Assembly (NCBI GenBank): GCA_947488755.1
Contig: CANLAD010000001.1
Coordinates: 1,688,247-1,752,246 of the forward strand
Direction of reading: 5' to 3'
From: an uncultured Erythrobacter sp.
Lineage (GTDB): Bacteria; Pseudomonadota; Alphaproteobacteria; Sphingomonadales; Sphingomonadaceae
DNA: 64,000 bases
The translations under genes were made by a program, and so were the position numbers. The stretch's first letter is position 1, and each line of letters starts with the position of its first letter. A model generated the notes under the pieces. That model made no database searches. It was given only the letters and a program-made list of their open reading frames with translations, and was not told the origin of the DNA. This document shows, piece by piece, positions 27,350 through 35,727 of the stretch.

Positions 27350-28825
27350 ATGACCGCGTCCCACTCCATCCCCGAAAAACCGCAAGTCGTCATTATCGGA
27401 CGGCCCAATGTCGGCAAGTCGACGCTGTTCAACCGGCTGGTGGGCAAGAAACTCGCGCTGGTCGACGATCAGCCGGGCGTGACGCGCGATCGGCGCATGG
27501 GCGATGCCGAAATCGCAGGCCTGCACTTCACCGTGGTCGACACAGCCGGTTGGGAGGACGAGGATGCGCAGACCCTGCCGGGGCGAATGCGTGCACAGAC
27601 CGAAGCCAGTCTTGAAGGTGCGGACGCCGCGCTGTTCGTAATCGATGCCCGCGCCGGGCTCACCCCGCTCGATGAGGAAATCGCCCGTTTCCTGCGCGAA
27701 AATGACGTGCCGGTCGTCGCGGTGGCGAACAAGGCCGAAGGCAGCGCGGGCGAATCGGGTGTGCTGGAGGGCTACGCGCTGGGTTTCGGCGATCCGGTCG
27801 CGCTGTCGGCTGAACACGGCGAGGGCATAGCAGACCTGTTCGGCGCGCTGTGGCCCGTGATCGGTGAGCAGGCCGACGCGGCTGAAGCTTCCGCCGAACA
27901 ACTCGCCGAGAATGAGGATGAAGACGCTCCTCTCGGCCCTCTCAAACTCGCCATCGTCGGGCGGCCCAATGCGGGCAAATCAACGCTGATCAACCGGCTG
28001 CTCGGCGAAGATCGCCTGCTGACAGGTCCAGAGGCGGGGATCACCCGCGATTCGATTGCTATCGATTGGGAATGGCGCAATCCGCGTACCGATGAAACGC
28101 GCGAAATCCGCCTGATCGACACCGCGGGGATGCGCAAGAAGCGTAACGTCGTCGAGAAGCTCGAGAAGCTCTCGGTCGCCGATGCGCGCCGCGCTGTCGA
28201 TTTCGCTGAAGTCGTGGTGCTGTTGCTCGATGCAACCAAGGGGCTGGAGCATCAGGATCTCAAGATTGCGAGCATGGCGCTCGACGAAGGGCGCGCGCTG
28301 ATTGTTGCCATCAACAAGTGGGACGTGGCGGGCCAGACCGAAAGTGGCGCGGCAGGCGGCGAGGACGCGAGCGGGCTTTTCAATGGCATCCGCGCTGCGC
28401 TTCAGGAAGGGCTGAGCCAGGTGCGCGGCGTACCGCTGTTCGCGGTCAGCGCGAAAACTGGTAAGGGCCTCGATGCGATGCTGGGCGCCGCATTCGACAT
28501 TCGCGAAAGCTGGTCGAAGCGAGTGCCCACCGGCGCGCTCAATCGCTGGTTCGACGATGCGCTGGAGGCCAATCCCCCGCCCGCGCCGGGAGGCCGCCGG
28601 ATCAAATTGCGCTACATCACTCAGGTCGGCACCCGCCCGCCGCGCTTCGTGGTGTTCGGCACGCGGCTGGACGATCTGCCCAAAAGCTATGAGCGTTATC
28701 TCATCAACGGTATCCGCGCCAAACTCGGCTTTGACGCGGTGCCGGTGCGCGTTACGCTCAAGAGCCCGAAAAACCCCTACAACGCCAATAAGGGCGGCGG
28801 TGGCAATTACAGCGGGGAGCGGTGA
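27350..28825 (+). CDS. der: Ribosome-assembly GTPase Der (EngA)
   Basis: 491 residues from ATG 27350 (MTASHSIPEKPQVVIIG). Two tandem GTPase domains are clear: GRPNVGKST with DTAGWEDED, and GRPNAGKST with DTAGMRKK and NKWD. A KH-like C-terminal domain (RRIKLRYITQ, PKSYERYL) follows. Der acts in late 50S subunit maturation. The stop overlaps the next start by 1 nt (TGATG). Confidence 0.97.
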   Translation: MTASHSIPEKPQVVIIGRPNVGKSTLFNRLVGKKLALVDDQPGVTRDRRMGDAEIAGLHFTVVDTAGWEDEDAQTLPGRMRAQTEASLEGADAALFVIDARAGLTPLDEEIARFLRENDVPVVAVANKAEGSAGESGVLEGYALGFGDPVALSAEHGEGIADLFGALWPVIGEQADAAEASAEQLAENEDEDAPLGPLKLAIVGRPNAGKSTLINRLLGEDRLLTGPEAGITRDSIAIDWEWRNPRTDETREIRLIDTAGMRKKRNVVEKLEKLSVADARRAVDFAEVVVLLLDATKGLEHQDLKIASMALDEGRALIVAINKWDVAGQTESGAAGGEDASGLFNGIRAALQEGLSQVRGVPLFAVSAKTGKGLDAMLGAAFDIRESWSKRVPTGALNRWFDDALEANPPPAPGGRRIKLRYITQVGTRPPRFVVFGTRLDDLPKSYERYLINGIRAKLGFDAVPVRVTLKSPKNPYNANKGGGGNYSGER

Positions 28826-29298
28826 TGCTGGAATTGCTGGCCGCCACAGACATTGCGAGCGAACTGCTCGAGCGCACCGCAAGCACGCCCGATGTGCTGC
28901 GTGCGGTGCAGCTTAGCCTCGCGCCCGCTTTCCTGCTGGTCGGCATCGGCAGCGCGCTCAATGTGATGGTGCAGCGTCTGACCTGGGTTGCAGGCCGGAT
29001 CGAGCGTCTTGGCGAGCAGAGCGAGGAAGGCGAGAGCGCTCACCTGCGCGCTGAACTCGACTGGTTGTGCGAGCGTCGGCGCCGCGTGCGCAAGGCTATC
29101 CTCTTCTCCACCGCCGCGGCGGTCGTGATCAGTGTGGTTATCGCGGTGCTGTTCGTCTCGGCCTATATCGAAGCACGGATTGGCACCATTGTGGCCGTCT
29201 TGTGGACACTGACGATGGCGCTGCTGATCACCGGGCTCGTAAGCTTCCTGCGCGAGACACTCCTCGCATCCAGCGGACCACGCAATTTGGGCCGGTAA
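28825..29298 (+). CDS. DUF2721 membrane protein
   Basis: 157 residues from ATG 28825, which overlaps the der stop by 1 nt. There is a hydrophobic segment at about 27-50 (LSLAPAFLLVGIGSALNVMVQRL), a charged linker RIERLGEQ, and two closely spaced C-terminal helices (about 95-115 and 120-145). This layout and the VQRLTWVAGRIERL motif match DUF2721. The function is unknown. Confidence 0.75.
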   Translation: MLELLAATDIASELLERTASTPDVLRAVQLSLAPAFLLVGIGSALNVMVQRLTWVAGRIERLGEQSEEGESAHLRAELDWLCERRRRVRKAILFSTAAAVVISVVIAVLFVSAYIEARIGTIVAVLWTLTMALLITGLVSFLRETLLASSGPRNLGR

Positions 29299-29311
29299 GG
29301 GCCGGGGAGAC

Positions 29312-29336
29312 GGGACCGAACTTGCTCATCGGTCCC
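29312..29336. terminator. Hairpin between convergent der-DUF2721 and bfr genes
   Basis: GGGACCGA (29312-29319) pairs with TCGGTCCC (29329-29336) across a 9-nt loop. There is only a weak T-run, so it may be a bidirectional stem rather than an efficient terminator. Confidence 0.5.
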
Positions 29337-29352
29337 TTCCATGATCGCGCGC

Positions 29353-29856
29353 TTAGTTGTTCCCCGCCTGCGTTTCGCCTTCACCGGCGGGCGCACTTTG
29401 CAGCATGGTGTAATTCTGAAGGCCCATCCGCTCGATCATGTCGAACTGCGTTTCGAGAAAATCGACGTGCTCTTCCTCATTCGCGAGGATGTCCTCGAAT
29501 ATCTGGCCGGACGTGCGATCGTTCACCGAATTCGCGTGCTCGGCGGCCTCGCGCAGCAACGGGATTGCCTCCTCTTCCAGCGCGAGATCGGCCTTGAGGA
29601 TCTCCTCGACGCTCTCACCGACCTTCAGTTTGTGGATCGCCTGGAAATTGGGAAGCGCGTTCAGGAACAGGATGCGCTCCGCCAATCGGTCGGCGTGCTG
29701 CATCTCCTCAATCGATTCCTTGCGCTCATATTCGGCGAGCTTGCCGACCCCCCAATCGGCCAGCACGCGGTAATGCAACCAATATTGGTTGATGGCGGTC
29801 AGCTCGTTCGTGAGCGCCTTATTCAGATATTCGATAACCTTGTCGTCGCCCTTCAT
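29353..29856 (-). CDS. bfr: Bacterioferritin
   Basis: 167 residues. The ferroxidase ligands are at their standard numbers: E18, E51, H54, E94, E127 and H130. The haem-binding methionine is M52 (EEMQHADR), so this is a true haem-containing bacterioferritin. It forms a 24-mer that stores iron as ferric mineral. bfd lies just upstream on the same strand, and palindromic sites lie at 29981-29997 and 30019-30033, about 125-175 nt upstream of the start. Confidence 0.97.
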   Translation of the reverse strand: MKGDDKVIEYLNKALTNELTAINQYWLHYRVLADWGVGKLAEYERKESIEEMQHADRLAERILFLNALPNFQAIHKLKVGESVEEILKADLALEEEAIPLLREAAEHANSVNDRTSGQIFEDILANEEEHVDFLETQFDMIERMGLQNYTMLQSAPAGEGETQAGNN

Positions 29857-29980
29857 GGCGCATGCTCCCTATCAACCGTCCGCGTGCGTTCAGCACGCCA
29901 CAGGATCTTGGGGACAACTAAGTGATGAGTGTTAATAAAGCAAGCAATCGGGGAGAGATTTCGCTTTATAATTCAGGCGC

Positions 29981-29997
29981 TTGCGAACAGGTCGCAA
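29981..29997. promoter_or_regulatory. Palindromic site TTGCGA-N5-TCGCAA upstream of bfr
   Basis: A perfect 6+6 inverted repeat with 5-nt spacer ACAGG, located between bfd and bfr; on the minus strand a TATAAA (29970-29965) follows. The overall shape is like the 7-1-7 boxes of Fur-family regulators. Confidence 0.55.
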
Positions 29998-30012
29998 TAG
30001 CTACGCCGCAGC

Positions 30013-30204
30013 TTATACTGCGACGTTCTCGCAAGAAGAGAGCGCGCGTTCCTGCTCGATGATTTGTGCTGCATCGCCAAGGCATTGGCCGCAATTGGGA
30101 CGTTTGCCGAGAGTGGCGTAGGTCGCCTCGGCATCGCCGCCCGAGGTCAGCGCGGCCGCGCGCAGGTCGGTTTCTCGAATTGCGTTGCAAATGCAGATGT
30201 ACAT
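30013..30204 (-). CDS. bfd: Bacterioferritin-associated ferredoxin
   Basis: 63 residues. Four cysteines bind a [2Fe-2S] cluster: C4 and C6 (YICICNAI), then C38 and C41 (NCGQC), the standard BFD-domain pattern. Bfd donates electrons to bacterioferritin to release stored iron. It lies upstream of bfr with a 156-nt gap. A palindromic site lies 46 nt upstream of its start, and a second copy falls inside the last codons. Derepression under iron limitation is expected for this gene. Confidence 0.93.
   Translation of the reverse strand: MYICICNAIRETDLRAAALTSGGDAEATYATLGKRPNCGQCLGDAAQIIEQERALSSCENVAV
30019..30033. promoter_or_regulatory. Palindromic site TGCGA-N5-TCGCA at the end of bfd
   Basis: Spacer CGTTC. 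It overlaps the last codons of bfd and lies 21 nt from the next site, forming a tandem pair upstream of bfr. Confidence 0.45.
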
Positions 30205-30249
30205 AGGCGGTTCGACTCACTGCTGCGAAGCGTTTGCAAAAGCAAGTTA

Positions 30250-30264
30250 TGCGAATTGATCGCA
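30250..30264. promoter_or_regulatory. Palindromic site TGCGA-N5-TCGCA upstream of bfd
   Basis: Spacer ATTGA; followed by AATAGC, as is the site near bfr. Read as 7-1-7 (TGCGAAT-T-GATCGCA) it matches in 6 of 7 positions. It is 46 nt upstream of the bfd start and just beyond the DUF418 stop. Confidence 0.55.
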
Positions 30265-30288
30265 ATAGCAAGCCCTTTCCGCGTTCGC

Positions 30289-31602
30289 TTACCTGCGCAG
30301 TGGGAAAATTTTCCGATAGGTCAGGCATCGCCATAGCCATTCGAGAGGGCCATATCGAAAGCGATCGAGCCACGGCTTCGACCAGGCGAGCATCACCACC
30401 CAAGCGAAGATCATGACCAGATAAAGCCCCGGGCGCGCAAACTCGCCGAACAGCCCCAGCCCCCATCCCTGGAAGACGACCAGCATCAGAACCGAGGTGC
30501 CGATATAGTTGGTAAAAGCCACCCTTCCCGCCGCCGAGACCCGCTGTCCCAGCCAGCCGGTCCATCCTGATGAGTAGACCACCAGCAGCGCAGCCAGACC
30601 TAGCGTCATCAGCAGCTGTGGCAGAGGACTCCAGCCGATGTAGCCCGCCAGCATAAGATAGTAGGAATACTCTCCAGCTTCGAGAAATAACGCGATCCCC
30701 AGGCTCATAATGCCCCCAACGATCACTGCTACCCAGCCCCAGCGCAGCATCTTTGCGCGCGCAAACACGCCGCTGAAAAAGCCCATCCGGTAAAGCGCGG
30801 CACCGATCAGGATCAGCGGCAGGGTTTCAAGCAGGAAGAACAGCGAATTGGTGAACGGATCGGAGCCATGCGCGGTCCATCTGTGCGCGATAAGACCCGC
30901 GAAGTCGCCTGCTTCGGTCAAACGCGTCTCCAGCGCTGCATCGGCGAGCGCACCGGCCTTGCCCGCCACCAATTCCTCGCGCGTAGTCTCGAACTCGGTC
31001 TGTTTCCCGAACGGCGTTTCGGCGATCAGATAGGGAAAACTGAGGCTTACAGCGCTGAGCAAGGTGCCGACGAGATAAGCTGTCAGGCCGATGCCCAGTT
31101 GCGTTACCGCTTTCAGTCGCAGAAGTGGCAGCGCGAGGATCCCGAGCAGCGCATAATAAGTCAGGATGTCGCCCCGCCAGAGCACGAAAAAGTGAAACAG
31201 ACCGAACCCCAGCAAGATAACGAGGCGCCATAACTGCAGCCAGCGAGTCGCACCCTTTGCCCAGGCGCGCTCCATGAACAGATACATGCCCGCACCGAAC
31301 AGCAGGGTGAAAAGACCGCGCATCTTGTTGTCGACCAGCACGTACTGAGCGACCAGCAGCCAGTCCGACACCGTGTCGTGCGCCACGAGAAACGCGTCGG
31401 GATAGGTGTAGGCTTCGAAGGGCTGGCCAAACGCGACGATGTTGGCCGCCAGAATGCCCATTACCGCGAGGCCCCGAATCAGATCGAGACTGGCGATGCG
31501 ATCTTGCTGCCGGACGGGTATCAGGTCGGGCGATGTTCCCTGACCAATCGCCGGATCGATGACCGAACCCGCGCCATCCGATCCACCTGCGTCGATGTTC
31601 AT
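30289..31602 (-). CDS. DUF418 family polytopic membrane protein (YeiB-like)
   Basis: 437 residues from ATG 31602, with a GTG one codon earlier. About ten membrane helices; the N-terminal RIASLDLIRGLAVMGILAANI is the family signature. The C-terminal half, with AGRVAFTNYIGTSVLM and the preceding GW-rich stretch, matches the DUF418 domain. These are related to membrane acyltransferases but have no proven substrate. Its 3' end abuts the bfd promoter region; it is otherwise alone. Confidence 0.85.
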   Translation of the reverse strand: MNIDAGGSDGAGSVIDPAIGQGTSPDLIPVRQQDRIASLDLIRGLAVMGILAANIVAFGQPFEAYTYPDAFLVAHDTVSDWLLVAQYVLVDNKMRGLFTLLFGAGMYLFMERAWAKGATRWLQLWRLVILLGFGLFHFFVLWRGDILTYYALLGILALPLLRLKAVTQLGIGLTAYLVGTLLSAVSLSFPYLIAETPFGKQTEFETTREELVAGKAGALADAALETRLTEAGDFAGLIAHRWTAHGSDPFTNSLFFLLETLPLILIGAALYRMGFFSGVFARAKMLRWGWVAVIVGGIMSLGIALFLEAGEYSYYLMLAGYIGWSPLPQLLMTLGLAALLVVYSSGWTGWLGQRVSAAGRVAFTNYIGTSVLMLVVFQGWGLGLFGEFARPGLYLVMIFAWVVMLAWSKPWLDRFRYGPLEWLWRCLTYRKIFPLRR

Positions 31603-31686
31603 CACGTCCTACCCATAGCCAAATGCATGGCCGTCTTAGCAGGTCCGGCGACGTGGCAAAGGCGCATCGGGTCTGCGCATCTGCTA

Positions 31687-32595
31687 TCAGCGTTTGACAA
31701 GGCACTCGCGCCCTTGCCCTGCAAGCGCGCGACAGGTCTCGCGCGCGGCTTCGCGATCGGCGAAGCCGGATGCCCGAAGGACGGTGAAGGGACCGGATGA
31801 GCTGAATTCCGCGTCCGCGCCGGCCAGAATCGGGTTCGACGACAGGGTCGACCACAAGCGCTCGGCATTGCCGGGGACCGCGAATGTGCCGAGTTGAATG
31901 GTCCATTCGCCCTGAATACCCGAATCAACCGAAGCTTCTGCGGCTTGGCTGGAAGCTGATGTGGCTGCGATTGCGGGGTTTCGTTCGGGCAGCGGTGCTG
32001 TTGGTGCAGGGATCAGTGCCTCACCGGTCTCGAATTGACGCACAAGAGCCTGCGCAAGTCTACGCTGGCGGATGGGAATATGCTTGTCCATCTGAGCCAG
32101 CGCGGCGCGCGCCTGCGGCATGCCGCCAGTGCTTGCCAGCGTGACCAGTGCGTAGGCCTGCACCCAGTCTTTTGGCACCCAGTCTCCGTTGAAATGCGCA
32201 ATGCCAAGCACGTATTGCGCTCTTGGATCGCCCCGCTTCGCAGCTTCGGTGATCAGCGGTATCGCAGCCTCTCGCTCCCCCTGCCGGAACAGCAGCAACC
32301 CGTAGTTGTCGCGCGCTTTCAGATGTCCGGCAGCCGCTGCCTCACGGTAAAGCTGCAATGCCCGATCAAAATCCACCGGTTGTCCGCGGCCGAGGCGATA
32401 AGCCTGCGCTCTTTCATAGAGGATCGAGGCTTCGCGAGCTTCCCGATCTTTCGACTCGCCGCGCAATTCGCCGCGTTCAGGGCCGGAATCGGGTTCGACC
32501 CGGTCCTGACCGGCGACCGGAGCGTCCATCACAAGCAGTGCGACGCACGCGCCAACCCCAAGGCCTTGTCCTCGCAAGATATTGCGCGCTGTCAT
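31687..32595 (-). CDS. Exported Sel1-repeat protein with SPOR domain
   Basis: 302 residues from ATG 32595 (MTARNILRGQ). A hydrophobic signal sequence ending near VAGQ is followed by Sel1-like repeats (about 70-150; YREAAAAGHLKARDNYGLLLF, then ITEAAKRGDPRAQYVLGI). A linker leads to a C-terminal SPOR domain (WTIQLGTFAVPGNAERL through CRALAGQGRECLV). SPOR domains bind denuded septal peptidoglycan. It is divergent from parA, whose downstream partner also carries a SPOR domain. Confidence 0.85.
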   Translation of the reverse strand: MTARNILRGQGLGVGACVALLVMDAPVAGQDRVEPDSGPERGELRGESKDREAREASILYERAQAYRLGRGQPVDFDRALQLYREAAAAGHLKARDNYGLLLFRQGEREAAIPLITEAAKRGDPRAQYVLGIAHFNGDWVPKDWVQAYALVTLASTGGMPQARAALAQMDKHIPIRQRRLAQALVRQFETGEALIPAPTAPLPERNPAIAATSASSQAAEASVDSGIQGEWTIQLGTFAVPGNAERLWSTLSSNPILAGADAEFSSSGPFTVLRASGFADREAARETCRALAGQGRECLVKR

Positions 32596-32673
32596 AAATT
32601 TTCCCTGCTCGTACCGCACGTCACTTCGTCCCGAGATCAGCCATGTCGCGATAGGATCACGCACACCAACTCA

Positions 32674-32697
32674 GTAGTATTCACTGCCCGATACTAC
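32674..32697. promoter_or_regulatory. Inverted repeat in the Sel1-SPOR / parA intergenic region
   Basis: GTAGTAT (32674-32680) and ATACTAC (32691-32697) separated by 10 nt, lying between the two divergent starts. It could be an operator for the divergent pair. Confidence 0.35.
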
Positions 32698-32729
32698 CAA
32701 TCCGACTGCGCGCGCATGCGGTTTCGTCT

Positions 32730-32744
32730 TTAACGCTAAATTAG
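32730..32744 (+). promoter_or_regulatory. CtrA-like half-sites upstream of parA
   Basis: TTAA-N7-TTAG, one base off the alphaproteobacterial CtrA consensus TTAA-N7-TTAA, 75 nt before parA. chpT, part of the CtrA phosphorelay, is in the same window. A chance match is possible. Confidence 0.3.
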
Positions 32745-32818
32745 GGGTAGTCTGCGATTCCGGTCTCAGGCAGCCGCAACGAAGCGGCACGAGTGGTCGA
32801 AAAACAGGGGGACCGGCG

Positions 32819-33541
32819 TTGCGTGTACTTGCTTTGGCATCGCAGAAAGGCGGATCGGGGAAAACGACCCTATCCGGACATTTGGCCGTCCAGGCCCAGC
32901 GCGCGGGAGCGGGTCCAGTCGTCTTGATCGACATCGACCCGCAGGGTTCGCTCGCGGACTGGTGGAATGAGCGGGAAGCGGAATATCCCGCCTTTGCCCA
33001 GACTACCGTGTCCCGCCTCGCTAACGATCTTCAGGTGCTTCGCCAACAGGGCTTCAAGCTTGCTGTCATCGATACGCCGCCTGCCATCACCATGGCGATC
33101 CAGTCGGTGATCGGAGTCGCTGAACTTATCGTCGTCCCGACCCGGCCCAGCCCGCACGACCTGCGCGCCGTGGGTGCAACCGTCGATCTTTGTGAACGTG
33201 CGGGCAAGCCGCTGGTGTTCGTTGTCAACGCAGCGACGCCAAAGGCCAAGATCACCTCGGAAGCCGCCGTCGCGCTGTCACAGCATGGCACGGTCGCACC
33301 GATCACGCTTCACCATCGCACCGATTTCGCCGCGTCCATGATCGACGGTCGCACCGTGATGGAAGTCGATCCGGAAGGGCGCAGCGCTGCGGAAATGACC
33401 GCTTTGTGGAAATACATCTCCGATCGGCTCGAGAAGAATTTCCGCCGCACGGTCTTCGCAGCGCCCGGCACCGCGCATCAGGCGCAGGCGGGCGGCGCAA
33501 ATCGTCCGGGTGGTGGCTTCGGTCGCCGGGTGGCTCAGTAA
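32819..33541 (+). CDS. ParA-family ATPase (orphan, not part of parAB)
   Basis: 240 residues from a TTG at 32819 with AGGGGGAC upstream; no better start is seen. The deviant Walker A is QKGGSGKTT, with DIDPQGS and VIDTPP. It is shorter than chromosomal ParA and has a Gly/Arg/Gln-rich tail. Such ATPases position cellular cargo (MipZ, PpfA or plasmid types). There is no ParB homologue here; the next gene encodes a small helix-domain protein, then a TPR/SPOR lipoprotein. A role in placing envelope or division proteins is an inference. Confidence 0.85.
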   Translation: MRVLALASQKGGSGKTTLSGHLAVQAQRAGAGPVVLIDIDPQGSLADWWNEREAEYPAFAQTTVSRLANDLQVLRQQGFKLAVIDTPPAITMAIQSVIGVAELIVVPTRPSPHDLRAVGATVDLCERAGKPLVFVVNAATPKAKITSEAAVALSQHGTVAPITLHHRTDFAASMIDGRTVMEVDPEGRSAAEMTALWKYISDRLEKNFRRTVFAAPGTAHQAQAGGANRPGGGFGRRVAQ

Positions 33542-33559
33542 GCAAGGGACCACGGCGCT

Positions 33560-34174
33560 ATGTCTGAAGTCAGCTTCGCATCGCTCGAACCCACATTGCT
33601 CGCCCGCAAGGGCGGCGCAAAGCCAGCCATGCGCCCGCAGCTCGCGCCGATCCCTGAAACTGTTGACGACGAACAGCTTGAGGATCTCGGCTGGAACGAC
33701 ATGGGCGATGAAGCGCAATCTTCAGATAGCTCGGAAGCGACCGACAACGCCGTATCGCGCGGAAACGTCGTCGCGCTGGGCCGTACCAAACCGAGCGCCA
33801 TCGATGGCCGGACGGCGGCCAATGAAGATGAATTCGGCGCGGATGCCGGCGCAAGCCCGATCCTGCAGCGTCGCTCACGCGATGAGGATCGCAACGATCT
33901 GGCTGGCGCGGCGATGCCTCTCCCGACTGATCGCGATGACGCGCAGGAACTCATCCAGCGCAAGCCCGCCCCGCGCGCCAAGAGCAAGCAGACCAGGGGC
34001 ACGCGCCGCGCGGCCTTCACGCTGCGCCTCGACACAGAACGCCATCTCAAGCTGCGCCTTGCAGCGACGATGCGCAGCACCAGTGCGCAAGCTCTCGTGA
34101 CCGACGCACTCGACGCCGTGTTTGCTCAGATCGAGGATCTCGACGTGCTTGTCGCCCGGATCAAGCCGAGCTGA
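33560..34174 (+). CDS. Uncharacterised partner of ParA with C-terminal ribbon-helix-helix-like segment
   Basis: 204 residues. The first ~150 are polar, acidic and low-complexity (probably disordered). The last 50 (RRAAFTLRLDTERHLKLRLAATM, then SAQALVTDALDAVFAQI) form a beta strand plus two helices like an RHH fold. It begins 18 nt after parA. Small RHH proteins often act as the centromere-binding or ATPase-activating partner of ParA-type ATPases. The helix prediction is by eye; no database family is claimed. Confidence 0.6.
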   Translation: MSEVSFASLEPTLLARKGGAKPAMRPQLAPIPETVDDEQLEDLGWNDMGDEAQSSDSSEATDNAVSRGNVVALGRTKPSAIDGRTAANEDEFGADAGASPILQRRSRDEDRNDLAGAAMPLPTDRDDAQELIQRKPAPRAKSKQTRGTRRAAFTLRLDTERHLKLRLAATMRSTSAQALVTDALDAVFAQIEDLDVLVARIKPS

Positions 34175-34247
34175 TTGAAAATTCCACACCTTCCTACCCA
34201 CCAACGAACGGGCCGCAGACGCCATGGTTAATTTAGGGGAAAAACCG

Positions 34248-35636
34248 ATGCTTCGCCGCAGTGAAAATACCGCGAACACCAATCGCAATGACGGCAAGGC
34301 CGGGCCGCGTTTCGGCCTGTTCCTGGGCACCGCGATCGCCAGCGTTGCTCTGGCGAGCTGCACCGCCTCCGCCCCGCCGGCGGAAACATCCTTCGCCAAG
34401 GCGCAGGCGGCGCTGGCGGATGGCAAGGTCGACAAGGCCGTCACCCTCGCCGAAACCGCCGTGCTCGCATCGCCCCGCAGCGCGTCATACCGCGCTCTGC
34501 TTGGCGCAGCCTATCTCGAAGCGGGCCGGTTCCAGGCAGCTTCGACCAGTTTTCGTGATGCGCTGGAATTGGGCAGCGAGGATCCGCGTACGGTACTGAG
34601 CTATGCGCTTGCTCTGACTGCGCTCGGCGACAACGAGGCCGCGCTCGATACGCTCGAGCAGCACGAAACCGCTATTGCACCTGCAGATTACGGCCTCGCT
34701 ATTGCACTTGCCGGCGATCCCGAGCGCGGTGTCCATGTACTCATCAACGAAGTGCGCGGCGGTGAGCCGAGCGGCAAGGTGCGTCAGAACCTCGCCTACG
34801 CCTACGCACTGGCCGGCAATTGGGGTGCCGCGCGGGTTATGGCCGCCGAAGACGTGCCCGCCGACCAGCTCGATGCGCGGCTGACGCAATGGGCGCAGAC
34901 CGCTTCGCCAGAAGCGCACCGCGTGCGCGTAGCGAGCCTGCTGGGCGTTACGCCCGCAGGATACGGCGAAATGCCGCAGCACTTGGCACTTGCCAACTTC
35001 CCGAGCCAGCAGATGATGGTCGCCGAAGCGCAGGACATGCGCGCCGGAGAAGTCAACGCCGATGTCGCGGAGCTCTCCGTCGAGGCCGTGCCAAGCCAGA
35101 GCGAGGCGATGGCTTTCGCAATCGAACAGGTCGACCCAAGCGACGACGCGGAGGCGGTCGAGGTCGTAGAACCGAGCATTGCGACGCTCGCAGCAGTCGA
35201 GGCTGCCGATACGGCCATGAGCTTCATCTCGCGCCCGATGATCCAGGACGTGCCCGCTGTGGCTGCGAAAACCGGATCGCCATCAAAGGCCGCGAAATCG
35301 GCTCCGTCGCAGCGTCGTATGGCAATTGCGACGGGCAGTGCTGCAACGCATCTCGTCCAGCTCGGCAGCTATGACAGCCGCGAAGTCGCCGCTGACAAGT
35401 GGGTGCAGATGCAAAAGCGCTTCCCGCAGCTCAAGAAGCGCGACTACGTCATAACCGAGGCGGTGGTCGATGGGCGCAAGTTCTTCCGCCTCGCTGCAGC
35501 AGGCTTCGGTCGTCGCAGCGCGCTCGCCATGTGCGACGCGGTCAAGTCGAGCGGCCGTGGCTGCTTCGCCTATGCCGCCAGCAACCCTCCCGCAGGCGCG
35601 GTGAAGCGCGTGCAGGTTGCGGCTCGCAGCAGCTAG
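34248..35636 (+). CDS. TPR lipoprotein with C-terminal SPOR domain
   Basis: 462 residues from ATG 34248, preceded by AGGGGA. A hydrophobic N-terminus ends in the lipobox LASC. TPR-like repeats follow (about 45-180; AQAALADGKVDKAVTLAETA, YRALLGAAYLEAGRFQAAS), then a variable linker and a SPOR domain at about 375-450 (LVQLGSYDSREVAADKWVQM through CDAVKSSGRGCFAY). It is probably anchored in a membrane and targets septal peptidoglycan. It ends the parA gene group, with two terminator hairpins after it. Confidence 0.85.
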   Translation: MLRRSENTANTNRNDGKAGPRFGLFLGTAIASVALASCTASAPPAETSFAKAQAALADGKVDKAVTLAETAVLASPRSASYRALLGAAYLEAGRFQAASTSFRDALELGSEDPRTVLSYALALTALGDNEAALDTLEQHETAIAPADYGLAIALAGDPERGVHVLINEVRGGEPSGKVRQNLAYAYALAGNWGAARVMAAEDVPADQLDARLTQWAQTASPEAHRVRVASLLGVTPAGYGEMPQHLALANFPSQQMMVAEAQDMRAGEVNADVAELSVEAVPSQSEAMAFAIEQVDPSDDAEAVEVVEPSIATLAAVEAADTAMSFISRPMIQDVPAVAAKTGSPSKAAKSAPSQRRMAIATGSAATHLVQLGSYDSREVAADKWVQMQKRFPQLKKRDYVITEAVVDGRKFFRLAAAGFGRRSALAMCDAVKSSGRGCFAYAASNPPAGAVKRVQVAARSS

Positions 35637-35643
35637 ATTTCTC

Positions 35644-35714
35644 CTGGAGCCCAGCACGGGCTCCAGCCAAGACTGCTCCCGGCGCCCCGATGGGTGTCCG
35701 GGAGCATTTTGTTT
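35644..35714 (+). terminator. Double-hairpin terminator after the TPR/SPOR gene
   Basis: Stem 1: CTGGAGCCC (35644-35652) with 35658-35666. Stem 2: TGCTCCCGG (35674-35682) with CCGGGAGCA (35698-35706), followed by TTTTGTTT. It separates this gene from convergent pyrC-like. Confidence 0.8.
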
Positions 35715-35727
35715 CAGACCCGCCGCT

